DNA from: Sagittula marina
GTDB lineage: Bacteria; Pseudomonadota; Alphaproteobacteria; Rhodobacterales; Rhodobacteraceae
Reading direction: 5' to 3'
Length of the DNA stretch: 64,000 nucleotides
Assembly (NCBI RefSeq): GCF_014196795.1
Contig: NZ_JACIEJ010000007.1
Coordinates: 186,001-250,000 of the forward strand
In this document: in pieces, positions 7,664 to 16,120 of the stretch
Position numbering within the stretch: position 1 is the first letter of the stretch
How the letters are laid out: each line of letters begins with the position of its first letter
Program-made: the position numbers and the translations under genes
The notes under the pieces: generated by a model
Database searches by the model: none
What the model saw: only the letters and a program-made list of their open reading frames with translations
Told to the model about the DNA's origin: nothing

Positions 7664-9921
7664 AATACACATCTTCCCATTGGGGCAGCTACCAGTTCGA
7701 ACCCGGCGGCCCGTTGATGCCGCTGGCGAGCGACCCCGACCCTTCGCGCATTGGACGCGGCTGGGCCAGTGCTTCGCAGGACCGGCAAAGCCGTATCCTG
7801 CGCCCCGCCATCCGGCAGGGCTGGCTGGACGGCGACAAGGGCCGGAACCGTTGTGGCGACAGCTATGTCGAGGTGTCCTGGGAACGCGCGATCTCGCTCG
7901 CCGCCGGGGCGTTGGGCGACACGGTTGAGGCGCATGGCAACGGCGCGGTCTTCGGTGGATCTTACGGATGGTCCAGTGCGGGCCGGTTCCACCACGCGCA
8001 AAGCCAGATGCGGCGGTTCCTGAACCTTGCGGGCGGCTGCGTGTCGTCGCGCGACACTTATTCCCATGCCGCCGCCGAAGTGATGTTTCCGCATATCCTC
8101 GGTCTCAGCAACAAGGCTTTTCAGGATCAGATGACGGCGATGCCGCTGGTCGCGGAGCATTGCGAGCTGCTGCTTGCGGTCGGCGGCATTTCGCGGCGCA
8201 CGGCGCAGATCACCTCGTCGGGGACCACGACGCACGAAGTCGGCCCATGGCTGGAGCAGATGCGCGCCAAGGGCACCCGGATCATCGAGTTGTCGCCCGC
8301 CCGTGGCGACGGTGCAACGGAATGGCTGTCCATCCGTCCGGGCACGGACACCGCCTGCCTGTTGGCTCTGGCCTATGAAATCCATGCCGCCGGTCTGGCG
8401 GATGAGGCGTTTCTTGCCCGCTACACCAGCGGCTGGGAGACGTTCCGCGATTACCTGACCGGCGCTGCGGACGGCACGCCCAAGACCGCCGACTGGGCCG
8501 CGCCCATCTGCGACCTCGACGCGCAGGTGATCCGTGATCTGGCCCGCGATCTGGCGGGGTCCAAAAGCATGATCGCCGTGGCCTGGGGCCTGCAACGCGC
8601 TGAATACGGCGAGCAGCCGCTTTGGGCCGGACTGGCGCTGGCGTCGATCATCGGGCAGATCGGCCAGCCGGGCACCGGGTACGCCTTTGGCTATGGTTCG
8701 ACCACGCCGGTGGGGCGGGCGGCACGATTGATCCCCTGGCCTTCGATGCCGCAGGGACGCAACCCGGTCGACGATTATATCCCCGTGGCCCGGATCGCTG
8801 ACATGCTGCTGAACCCCGGCGGTGCCTACAAATACGACGGCGAGACCCGGATCTATCCCGACATCAAGCTGATCTGGTGGACCGGCGGCAATCCATTCCA
8901 CCACCACCAGGATCTCAACCGGCTGGAAGAGGCGTGGACGCGCCCCGATACGGTCATCGTGAACGATCACAGCTGGACGGCCACGGCGCGGCGGGCGGAT
9001 ATCGTCCTGCCTGCCACGGCACCGCTCGAACGCGAAGACATCCTGATGAACCGGCGTGATCCGACGCTGCTGTGGATGTCGCGGTACCACGCCCCCGTCG
9101 GCGACGCGCTGGACGATCACGAGATCTTTGCCCGCCTCTCGCAACAGATGGGGTTTGGCGATGCCTTTACCGAAGGCCGTGACACCGAGGGCTGGTTCGC
9201 CTGGCTTTGGGAGCGCTCGCAGGAGGTTGCAAAAACGCATGGGTTCGCGTTGCCCGACCTGAACAGCTTCCGCGCAGAGGGGCGGTTCGACATCCCCGAC
9301 GCGGCAGAGACGCGGATCGCGCTGGGCGATTTCGTGGCAGACCCCGAGGCCAATGCGCTGGCCACGGAAAGCGGGCGCATCACGCTTGCCAACGAATGGA
9401 TCGGCGCGCTGGGCCTGCCGAACTGCCCGGGTCACCCGACATGGATGGAGCCGACCGAATGTCTGACACGGGCGCAGCCGGATGAGTTTCACCTGGTGTC
9501 TGGCCAGCCGGACACCAGGCTGCATTCTCAGAACGACCGAGGGTCCGAGGCGCTGGCCGACAAGATCAAGGGGCGCGAGGCGGCCAGCTTTCACCCCGAC
9601 ACGGCAGCGGCTCTTGGCCTTGTCGCCGGGAACATGGTGCGGCTTTACAACGAGCGGGGCGCGTGCCTCGCAGGGGTGCGGTTGAACGACGGGCTGCGGC
9701 GCGACTGCGTGTTCTTGCCCACCGGGGCCTGGTTCGACCCCCAGACCGTGAATGGCGCGCGGCTGGAGGTCCATGGCAACCCGAACGCCCTGACCCGCGA
9801 CGTTGGCTGTTCAGAGCTGTCGCAGGGCAACACCGCTCATTCCTGCCTTGTCCGGGCAGAGAAGTGGACCGGCGTGGTGCCGGACCTGACCATCGACACG
9901 CCACCTGTCAAAGCATCCTGA
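7660..9921 (+). CDS. Molybdopterin-dependent S/N-oxide reductase, BisC/DMSO reductase family
   Basis: The 753-residue protein is a full-length member of the DMSO reductase group with bis-molybdopterin guanine dinucleotide. GGSYGW (Tyr102, Trp104) matches the DMSO/biotin-sulfoxide reductase active site, and Ser135 in TYSHAAAE aligns with the molybdenum-ligating serine. There is no N-terminal Cys cluster for an Fe-S centre and no twin-arginine signal, so a cytoplasmic BisC-like location is expected. NDHSWTATARRADIVLPAT and a C-terminal cofactor domain (VSGQPDTRLHSQ) complete the fold. The GTG start overlaps the stop of the dehydrogenase gene. Its presence in a sugar island is unusual. The substrate could be a sulfoxide or N-oxide, or this could be a repurposed enzyme. 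Confidence 0.9.
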   Translation: MKYTSSHWGSYQFEPGGPLMPLASDPDPSRIGRGWASASQDRQSRILRPAIRQGWLDGDKGRNRCGDSYVEVSWERAISLAAGALGDTVEAHGNGAVFGGSYGWSSAGRFHHAQSQMRRFLNLAGGCVSSRDTYSHAAAEVMFPHILGLSNKAFQDQMTAMPLVAEHCELLLAVGGISRRTAQITSSGTTTHEVGPWLEQMRAKGTRIIELSPARGDGATEWLSIRPGTDTACLLALAYEIHAAGLADEAFLARYTSGWETFRDYLTGAADGTPKTADWAAPICDLDAQVIRDLARDLAGSKSMIAVAWGLQRAEYGEQPLWAGLALASIIGQIGQPGTGYAFGYGSTTPVGRAARLIPWPSMPQGRNPVDDYIPVARIADMLLNPGGAYKYDGETRIYPDIKLIWWTGGNPFHHHQDLNRLEEAWTRPDTVIVNDHSWTATARRADIVLPATAPLEREDILMNRRDPTLLWMSRYHAPVGDALDDHEIFARLSQQMGFGDAFTEGRDTEGWFAWLWERSQEVAKTHGFALPDLNSFRAEGRFDIPDAAETRIALGDFVADPEANALATESGRITLANEWIGALGLPNCPGHPTWMEPTECLTRAQPDEFHLVSGQPDTRLHSQNDRGSEALADKIKGREAASFHPDTAAALGLVAGNMVRLYNERGACLAGVRLNDGLRRDCVFLPTGAWFDPQTVNGARLEVHGNPNALTRDVGCSELSQGNTAHSCLVRAEKWTGVVPDLTIDTPPVKAS

Positions 9922-9935
9922 CGAGGGCAGGGTGC

Positions 9936-10922
9936 TCAGTCGCCGTCGGCGCTGCGCATGTTGCGCTGCGCCACGGCGAGGGCCAGCGCCGACACGAGAA
10001 TTATTCCTGACAGCGCATCCTTGGTGTTGAAGTTCAGCCCCATAAGATTCAGGCCGTTCGTGACCATACCCAGGAACAGAACACCCGCCAGCGTGCCCAG
10101 CACGTTCGGTCGTCCGCGCGGATGCAGGGCCGCGCCGATGAACACGGCGGCGATGGCGTCCAGCAGGTAGGCAAAGCCGGACAGTGGCGTGAACATACGA
10201 ATGTTGGCCGCCGCGATCAGCCCGCCCACCGCGCAGGTGATCGAGGCAAAGACAAAGCACGCGATCAGGATACGGTTCACGCGAATGCCAGCGACGATGG
10301 CCGCGGACCGCTGCATGCCCATGGCATGAACCCGCCGTCCCCAGACCGACCGTTCCAGTACGAGATAATAGATCACCACCAGAACGGCGGCGATGATGAC
10401 TTCGGTCGGAATTCCGAACAGGTTGCCCTGCGCGATGTTGCGAAAACCGTCAGGCATCTGGCGATAGGAAATCGGCCCGCCGCCGTGGGTGAAAATACGC
10501 TGAACAGATGACCCGATGAAGAACGTGCCCAGCGTCGCCAGGAAAGGGCTGATCCGCAGCCCGACCACGAGCGCGGCGTTCAGCAACCCCACCAGGGAGC
10601 CGCCGAGCAGCCCCACGCAGGCTGCCGGGAACCACCCCATGCCGTAGGACTTCATTGCCACCACGGCAAAGGCCGCCCCGAAGTCCAGCGCGATCCCCAC
10701 CGACAGGTCGATGCCGCCGGTCGCCACGATCAGCGTCATCCCAAGGGCAATGATGATCAGGATGGCAGAGCCCTCGACGATGTTCAGCAGGTTCTGACCC
10801 TGCACGAAAACCGGGTTCCAGGCGGCGAAGAACAGGAAGAAGGCAGCAAAGACGATCAAGAAGCCGAAGCGCATCAGGATCTTGCGCGGCGAGAGCCAGT
10901 TTTTATTTGCAAAAGTATCCAT
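9936..10922 (-). CDS. ABC transporter permease, ribose/RbsC type (second permease)
   Basis: The 328-residue membrane protein is a BPD_transp_2 permease with about nine hydrophobic segments. Family motifs are ATGGIDLSVGIALDFGAA and a late FIGAALHPRGRPNVLGT. The ATG at 10922 overlaps the stop of the first permease gene (ATGA), so it is translationally coupled to it. A longer in-frame extension would run into that upstream gene and is rejected. The operon order on the minus strand is binding protein, ATPase, permease 1, permease 2. With permease 1 it probably forms a heterodimeric channel for a sugar or polyol. It converges with the molybdoenzyme gene, only 14 bp away. Confidence 0.93.
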   Translation of the reverse strand: MDTFANKNWLSPRKILMRFGFLIVFAAFFLFFAAWNPVFVQGQNLLNIVEGSAILIIIALGMTLIVATGGIDLSVGIALDFGAAFAVVAMKSYGMGWFPAACVGLLGGSLVGLLNAALVVGLRISPFLATLGTFFIGSSVQRIFTHGGGPISYRQMPDGFRNIAQGNLFGIPTEVIIAAVLVVIYYLVLERSVWGRRVHAMGMQRSAAIVAGIRVNRILIACFVFASITCAVGGLIAAANIRMFTPLSGFAYLLDAIAAVFIGAALHPRGRPNVLGTLAGVLFLGMVTNGLNLMGLNFNTKDALSGIILVSALALAVAQRNMRSADGD

Positions 10923-11899
10923 CACTGCACCCGTTGTGAAATTGCCGACAGCGCCACGACGATCACGATCAGTGCGCCTTTGATGAGGTCGGTCCAAAAG
11001 ACATTCACCCCGATGGTCTTGAGTCCGATGGAGATCGCCGCGACCAACACGGCCCCCAGAATGGCGCCCCAGACGGTGACGATCCGGCGTGGCGAGAACG
11101 CGGCCCCGAGAAAGGTCGCCAGCACCATTTCAAGCATCAGGTTGTCCTGCGCGCCGGGGGAGTAGCCGTTGGCCCTCGCAAGCATGAAGAACCCGGTCAC
11201 GAACCCCATGAACGCCGCCAGAAGGTAGGATTGCGCCACCAGCCGGTCGACGCGGATGCCCGAGATTTCGGCCGCGTCACGGCTTCCGCCGGCCGCCTGA
11301 AGGTTCAATCCCCACTTCGAGCGGTGCAGGAAAAACCAGGCAAGCAGGCTGAGTATTGCGACGAGCAGGATGCCAAGCGGAATGCCGGGTACGATGTCGC
11401 CGCGCAACGCGGCGATGGAGTCTGCGTTGAGGTTGAGCCGCTTGCGTTCTGTGATGACATTGGTGATGCCCACCACGGCCACGAACATGGCCAGCGTGGC
11501 CAGAAGCGGCGCCATGCGCAGCCGCGTGATCAGCACCGCGTTCACGACGCCGACGAGCATCGACGCGACCAGCGCAGCCCCGGCAGCCAGGATGACCGGC
11601 TGCCCCGCGCTGGTCATCACCGCGACGATCCCGGCACAAAGTACGGCGGTGGCCGGGATCGACAGGTCAATCCCGCCAGAGACCACATCGTCACCGCCCG
11701 CCATGACCACGGCAGACAGTCCGATGACGGATAAGACGACCGTCAGGCTTTGCGTCAGCACCAGTTTCAGGTTCACCACGGTCAAGAAGTTTGGCGCGTT
11801 GAGACCCACGTAGAGCAACAAGGCCAGGAAGATGATCAGTGGCAAGAGCCCGACGATTGTCGCCAGCCGGTGCCTCTGGTGTCGCGCGCTAGCTTGCAT
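10922..11899 (-). CDS. ABC transporter permease, ribose/RbsC type (first permease)
   Basis: The 325-residue protein is a second BPD_transp_2 permease. Its N-terminus is short and basic (MQASARHQRHR), followed by a series of hydrophobic helices. The motif SGGIDLSIPATAVLCAG corresponds to the GGIDLSVG signature of RbsC-type permeases, and FLGAAFSPRRIVTVWGA lies near the end. Its start overlaps the end of the ATPase gene by 11 bp and its stop overlaps the next permease. Two distinct permeases instead of one are common in ribose-type importers of alphaproteobacteria. Confidence 0.93.
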   Translation of the reverse strand: MQASARHQRHRLATIVGLLPLIIFLALLLYVGLNAPNFLTVVNLKLVLTQSLTVVLSVIGLSAVVMAGGDDVVSGGIDLSIPATAVLCAGIVAVMTSAGQPVILAAGAALVASMLVGVVNAVLITRLRMAPLLATLAMFVAVVGITNVITERKRLNLNADSIAALRGDIVPGIPLGILLVAILSLLAWFFLHRSKWGLNLQAAGGSRDAAEISGIRVDRLVAQSYLLAAFMGFVTGFFMLARANGYSPGAQDNLMLEMVLATFLGAAFSPRRIVTVWGAILGAVLVAAISIGLKTIGVNVFWTDLIKGALIVIVVALSAISQRVQ

Positions 11900-13409
11900 A
11901 TGCGGTCTCCGAAACGGTGGTGGCGCCGGTTGTGACCGCCACGAGATGGTCCACGTTGAGGTCCGGCTTGTCGATGATCGTGCGGACTTCGCCGCGCATC
12001 ATTACGGCCACGCGGTCACAGGTGCCGACAAGTTCCACCGGATCGGAGGATGACATCACGATGATCGCGCCCTGAGAGGCGAGGTTTTCAATCAGCTGGT
12101 AGATCTCTGCCTTGGCACCCACGTCGACGCCCACCGTGGGTTCGTCAAAAATAAAGATCCGGGCGCTCTTGGCCAGCCAGCGGGCCAGAACGACCTTCTG
12201 CTGGTTGCCGCCCGACAGGAAACGGGTGACCGCCAGCGCATTGGCGGGCCGGATGTCCAGGTCCTTGATCAGCCGCTCGGTCGCAGACCGCGCTTTTTTA
12301 CGGTCGATCAAGCCAAAGCTTGCGTTCTCGTCGAGCGTGGCCAGCGTCGCGTTCTCGGTCACTGTCATCGGCAGGACCAACCCGTCGTGGCGTCGGTCGC
12401 GCGGGACAAGGACCATGCCGTTTGCCACCGCCTTCGCGGCGGTCTTGGTGTCCAGCGTCGCGCCGTCCAGCGTCAGTGTGCCTTGCGACTTGCGCAACCC
12501 GTAAAGCGCATCAATCAGCTCATCGCGGCCCGATCCGATGAGGCCCGCGATGCCAAAGATCTCACCCCGCCGGACGTCAAGGTGCACATCAGAGAAGGTC
12601 TTCCCGTCGTCGTATCCGGCCAGTCGCAGGCTAACCTCGCCCGGCTGGCGGTCGGTGGTGGGAAAGAAGTTGTCGAGCGCGCGCCCGATCATGGCAGAAA
12701 CAAGCTCTGACCCGGTATTCTTGGTGACCTCGTCGAAGACGGCGACGTTCTTGCCTTGCCGAAAGACAGTGACGCGATCGCAGATGTCGATGATTTCGTT
12801 GAGGTAATGCGACACATACAAAATGGCGATGCCGCGCGATTTCAGCCGTGCGATAGCCGTCATGATCGTGCGCACATCCTCGCTGGCGAGCGGGGCTGTC
12901 GGTTCGTCGAAGACGACGACCTTCGCGGCCCCGTCAACCAGCGCGCGTGCGACCTGCACCAGTTTGCGCTCCGCCGGGCCCAGGTCGCGGATCAGGCGAT
13001 TTCCCGGCAATTCCGTGCCGAGTTCATCGCGCATGAAAGCCTCCGCGCGGCTGCGCATCTTCCTCTTGGACAGTCCAAACGGGCCGGAAATTTCCTGCCC
13101 CATAAACACCGATTCCGCGACGGTGAAATGTGGCACAAGATGTAGTTCCTGATGGATGAAACGGATTCCGGCATCGCGGATCTTTTCAGGCGTGGCAGGG
13201 GAAACAGAGGAGCCGCCCACCTCGATCCGGCCTTCGTCAGGCTGGTAAACACCGGCCAGGACCTTGATGATCGTGGATTTTCCGGCGCCGTTCTCACCGA
13301 CGAGGCCGTGGACTTCGCCGGGGTAGATCGTCAGGTCGGCTCCGTCGAGCGCGCGGACACCGGGAAATGTCTGAACGATTCCGCTCAGCTGAAAGGCTGC
13401 TTCGGTCAT
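11889..13409 (-). CDS. Sugar ABC transporter ATP-binding protein, RbsA/MglA type
   Basis: The 506-residue protein holds two fused nucleotide-binding domains, as in RbsA and MglA. The first domain has Walker A GENGAGKST and Walker B VVVFDEPTAPL, but its signature is atypical (LGPAERKLV). The second has a degenerate Walker A (GLIGSGRDEL), a canonical LSGGNQQKV and Walker B IFIFDEPTVGVD. This leaves one canonical composite ATP site (Walker A of the first half, signature of the second), a common asymmetry in the family. It powers import with the two permeases downstream and the binding protein encoded 109 bp upstream. Confidence 0.95.
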   Translation of the reverse strand: MTEAAFQLSGIVQTFPGVRALDGADLTIYPGEVHGLVGENGAGKSTIIKVLAGVYQPDEGRIEVGGSSVSPATPEKIRDAGIRFIHQELHLVPHFTVAESVFMGQEISGPFGLSKRKMRSRAEAFMRDELGTELPGNRLIRDLGPAERKLVQVARALVDGAAKVVVFDEPTAPLASEDVRTIMTAIARLKSRGIAILYVSHYLNEIIDICDRVTVFRQGKNVAVFDEVTKNTGSELVSAMIGRALDNFFPTTDRQPGEVSLRLAGYDDGKTFSDVHLDVRRGEIFGIAGLIGSGRDELIDALYGLRKSQGTLTLDGATLDTKTAAKAVANGMVLVPRDRRHDGLVLPMTVTENATLATLDENASFGLIDRKKARSATERLIKDLDIRPANALAVTRFLSGGNQQKVVLARWLAKSARIFIFDEPTVGVDVGAKAEIYQLIENLASQGAIIVMSSSDPVELVGTCDRVAVMMRGEVRTIIDKPDLNVDHLVAVTTGATTVSETAYAS

Positions 13410-13518
13410 GTCGCCTCGTCGGGTGAAGAAGAGCTGCGCACATGCGGGAAGATCCGCATATGTCTAACGGTCGCGACAGCCGTTTCACCGGCTGCCGCAT
13501 TGCCAACAGAATAAAAGG

Positions 13519-14487
13519 TTACTTGATCTCGCCGTAGCCCAGTTCTTTATAGGCGGCCTTGGCTTCTTCCGGCCCGTTGACCGGCACCACGTCCACGTAA
13601 GTCTGCGGCAGAAGGGTCTCACCGGCAAAGTAGCGCGCCACGTTTTCTGCGGCGGTCTGGCCGATCAGGCGCGGCTGCTGGGCCACGTTGGCCACGAAGG
13701 GGCTGCCCTCTTCGGCCATGATTTCCATCGTGTCCGGACCACCGTCGAGCGCGGTCACGATTATGTCGGTACGACCGGTTTCCTCAAGCGCCTGCACGAC
13801 GCCGATGGCCGGCTGATCCCAGCAACCCACGTGGATGGCGTCAAGCTCGCCCTCGGGATACTGGCTGAGCAGGTCGAGCGTTTGGCGGCGCGCATCCTCG
13901 GGCGCATTGGCAAACTCTTCGGCCAGCTCGGGCTGGATGATTTCGATCTCGGGATAGTCCTGCAAAACGTATTTCCACAGGCCGGTCCGAATGCCACAGA
14001 TCCGAAGGGAGTTTTCAAACGCGTTGAACACGGCAACCTTGCCTTCGCCCCCCATGGCGTCGGCCATGTAGCGACCGATGGTGGTGCCCATGTAGTAGTT
14101 GTCCGACGTGGTGTTGTTCACCACATACGGGCTGGGGTGATCGACGGAAAACACCGGAATGTCGGCGGCTTGCAGCGCTTCGAACTTCGGGTCGACAGAG
14201 CCATCACCGAGGATCGAGATCACGGCGTCAACGCCACGGTTCATAAGCACGTCGTGGTTATCGGCGTGGACCTGGTTGTCACGGCCACCATCGACAGCCA
14301 CCACGGTTCCGCCAAGGTCTTCCACCTTGCTGGTTGCGCCGTTAAAGGCTTCGCGGTCCCAGAAATGCTGTGTTCCCACGACAGCGACGCCAATGGTTTT
14401 GCCCTCAAGGCTTAGCTGGTCTTGCGCCCAGGCGGTGGACACGCTCAACACCGCGATCGCACTGGTGGCGGCTAACAGTTTCTTCAT
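13519..14487 (-). CDS. Periplasmic sugar-binding protein, RbsB family
   Basis: The 322-residue protein starts with a clear Sec signal peptide (MKKLLAATSAIAVLSVSTAWA, cleavage after AWA). The mature part has the Peripla_BP_4 fold seen in RbsB-type proteins: GKTIGVAVVG, NRGVDAVISILGDG, IPVFSVDHP, GCWDQPAIGVVQALEETG and VTALDGGPD. GGGAGGAA lies just before the ATG. It is the first gene of the minus-strand transporter operon and diverges from the kinase gene across a region with the second operator-like repeat (14551-14583). It delivers the imported sugar or polyol to the ABC permeases; the ligand cannot be told from sequence. Confidence 0.93.
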   Translation of the reverse strand: MKKLLAATSAIAVLSVSTAWAQDQLSLEGKTIGVAVVGTQHFWDREAFNGATSKVEDLGGTVVAVDGGRDNQVHADNHDVLMNRGVDAVISILGDGSVDPKFEALQAADIPVFSVDHPSPYVVNNTTSDNYYMGTTIGRYMADAMGGEGKVAVFNAFENSLRICGIRTGLWKYVLQDYPEIEIIQPELAEEFANAPEDARRQTLDLLSQYPEGELDAIHVGCWDQPAIGVVQALEETGRTDIIVTALDGGPDTMEIMAEEGSPFVANVAQQPRLIGQTAAENVARYFAGETLLPQTYVDVVPVNGPEEAKAAYKELGYGEIK

Positions 14488-14550
14488 GATTATTCCTCCC
14501 GGTTGGCAAAAGGTACCTCCTCGTACCTGTTGTCAGAACCAGAACAACCT

Positions 14551-14583
14551 TCTTTACAAATGTCAACAATCAATTCATTTGTA
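14551..14583. promoter_or_regulatory. Operator-like inverted repeat, site 2 of a two-site regulon
   Basis: TCTTTACAAATGTCA at 14551-14565 is identical to 6517-6531. Here the arms are a perfect inverted repeat: TACAAATG (14555-14562) and CATTTGTA (14576-14583) with a 13-base spacer and a 21-bp start-to-start period. The site lies between the divergent binding-protein gene and the kinase gene. It is the expected place for the SorC-family regulator of this island to control both directions. Confidence 0.68.
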
Positions 14584-14602
14584 TAAATCGGGAGGACGGC
14601 AC

Positions 14603-16120
14603 GTGAACGAAATTAGAATTGGCCTGGACGTCGGGACGACAGCGATCAAGGCAGCGGCCTATCGACCGGACGGCACCTGCGTGGCGCGGGCGGAACGGAG
14701 CAACAAGGTCCTGCGGGCCGGCCCCGGTCAGGCGGAACAGGATATGGAGCAGGTCTGGCAAGGCGCAGTGTCGTGCTTGGCCGAGGTCGCGCAAAGCTGC
14801 GACGGTGCGACGATCCAGTCGGTCGGAGTTTGCGGTCAGGGTGACGGTCTGTGGGCGATGGACGCAGACGGGCAACCGGTTGGCAACGCGATGCTGTGGA
14901 ATGACACGCGCGCGGCGGCCGACTTGGAAGGGCTTGTCGACACCGATCGAACCGACGCCATCGGCAGAGGATCGGGCACGTCGCTTTGGCCCGGCACATC
15001 CGCAATGCTGTGGCGCTGGCTGGAGGCGCAGCACGCTGATGTGGCCTCCCGGGTCGCCACCGTTTTCACCTGCGCCGACTGGATCGGCTACCGCCTGACA
15101 GGGGCGGTGGCGACAGACATGTCGAATGGGTCGATCCCTTTCATCGACCTTGATGCGCGTCGCTACAGTGACGAACAATTTGCGTCGGTCGACTGCGAGG
15201 GGCTGAAGTCCCGGTTGGCATCGCCCCGTCGCGCCTCGGACCGGCTGGGCGGCCTGACAGCAGAAACCGCCCGCGCCACCGGCCTTCCCGAAGGATTGCC
15301 AGTGTCGGTCGGCACGCTCGATCTGGCGGCGATGATTGTCGGCATGGGCCTCGATCAGCCTGGCCAGACCATGCTGATCATGGGCACGACGGCGGTGGTC
15401 AACATCCTGACCGATGTCGCGGACCGCGTTCCGGTCCCCGTGGGCGCGTCAGCGCTGCACGCCACCAGTGACGCGATCATCCGCATCTTTGCCCCCTCGA
15501 CCGGCGCGGCGGCATTCGACTGGTTCGCCCAGTTGCATCCCAAAAGCCTAGGTGGCGACACACCCTCGGAGGTCGCGGCAAAGCTGAATGCCTTGGTGCA
15601 AAGCGTTCCGGTCGGTGCAAACGGGGTGACCTTCCTGCCGTATCTGAACGGCGAACGCGCGCCCTTCGTCGCTGCCGACATGACGGCGGCCTTCCACGGG
15701 ATGCGCTCCGACACGACAAAAGCCGACCTGGGACGCGCGGTTATGGAAGGCACGGCGATGAGCCTGCGCCACTGCTTTGAAAGCCACTCCGGATTGCCGA
15801 CAGAGCCAGTCCAGTTGACGGGCGGTGGGTCGCGCAACACGGTCTGGTGTCAGATCATTGCGGACATCATCGGTCAGGACGTGGTGGTCAGCCTGCAATC
15901 GGACCAGGGTCTGTGGGGGGCGGCCTGCCTTGGTGCAGCCGCCGCTGGCGCGGGCGATGCCATGTCCCTCGTGCGGCGCGACGAGGACACGACCACCTAT
16001 GTGGCCGATCCCGAAAAACACGCCGCCTACAGCGCAGTCTACCGACGCTACGAGATGATCTCGTCCGCGATGCGGCGGCTGCAGAAAGACCTCAATTCAG
16101 TCAAGGACCCTTTGCCATGA
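14603..16120 (+). CDS. FGGY-family carbohydrate kinase
   Basis: The 505-residue protein begins with the phosphate-1 motif of FGGY kinases (RIGLDVGTTAIKAAAY). It also has SVGVCGQGDGLW, an MLWNDTR block and the C-terminal adenosine motif LTGGGSRNTVWCQIIADI. Family members phosphorylate xylulose, ribulose, L-fuculose, glycerol or erythritol. The chosen start is the GTG at 14603, with GGAGG at 14591-14595; reading further upstream in frame crosses the promoter region and the binding-protein gene. It is the first gene of a four-gene plus-strand operon and overlaps the next dehydrogenase by 4 bp. Its product is probably cleaved by the aldolase or used by the split transketolase. Confidence 0.92.
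   Translation: MNEIRIGLDVGTTAIKAAAYRPDGTCVARAERSNKVLRAGPGQAEQDMEQVWQGAVSCLAEVAQSCDGATIQSVGVCGQGDGLWAMDADGQPVGNAMLWNDTRAAADLEGLVDTDRTDAIGRGSGTSLWPGTSAMLWRWLEAQHADVASRVATVFTCADWIGYRLTGAVATDMSNGSIPFIDLDARRYSDEQFASVDCEGLKSRLASPRRASDRLGGLTAETARATGLPEGLPVSVGTLDLAAMIVGMGLDQPGQTMLIMGTTAVVNILTDVADRVPVPVGASALHATSDAIIRIFAPSTGAAAFDWFAQLHPKSLGGDTPSEVAAKLNALVQSVPVGANGVTFLPYLNGERAPFVAADMTAAFHGMRSDTTKADLGRAVMEGTAMSLRHCFESHSGLPTEPVQLTGGGSRNTVWCQIIADIIGQDVVVSLQSDQGLWGAACLGAAAAGAGDAMSLVRRDEDTTTYVADPEKHAAYSAVYRRYEMISSAMRRLQKDLNSVKDPLP

Noticed and set aside
7561-9774. Very long open frame (737 codons) on the minus strand
   Set aside because: It is the exact antisense of the molybdoenzyme gene, has Arg/Gly/Pro-rich composition without domains, and arises from high GC in the third codon position.
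14159-14602. Possible N-terminal extension of the FGGY kinase
   Set aside because: The extension is antisense to the binding-protein gene and crosses the operator region; the GTG at 14603 has a strong GGAGG and gives the canonical kinase N-terminus.
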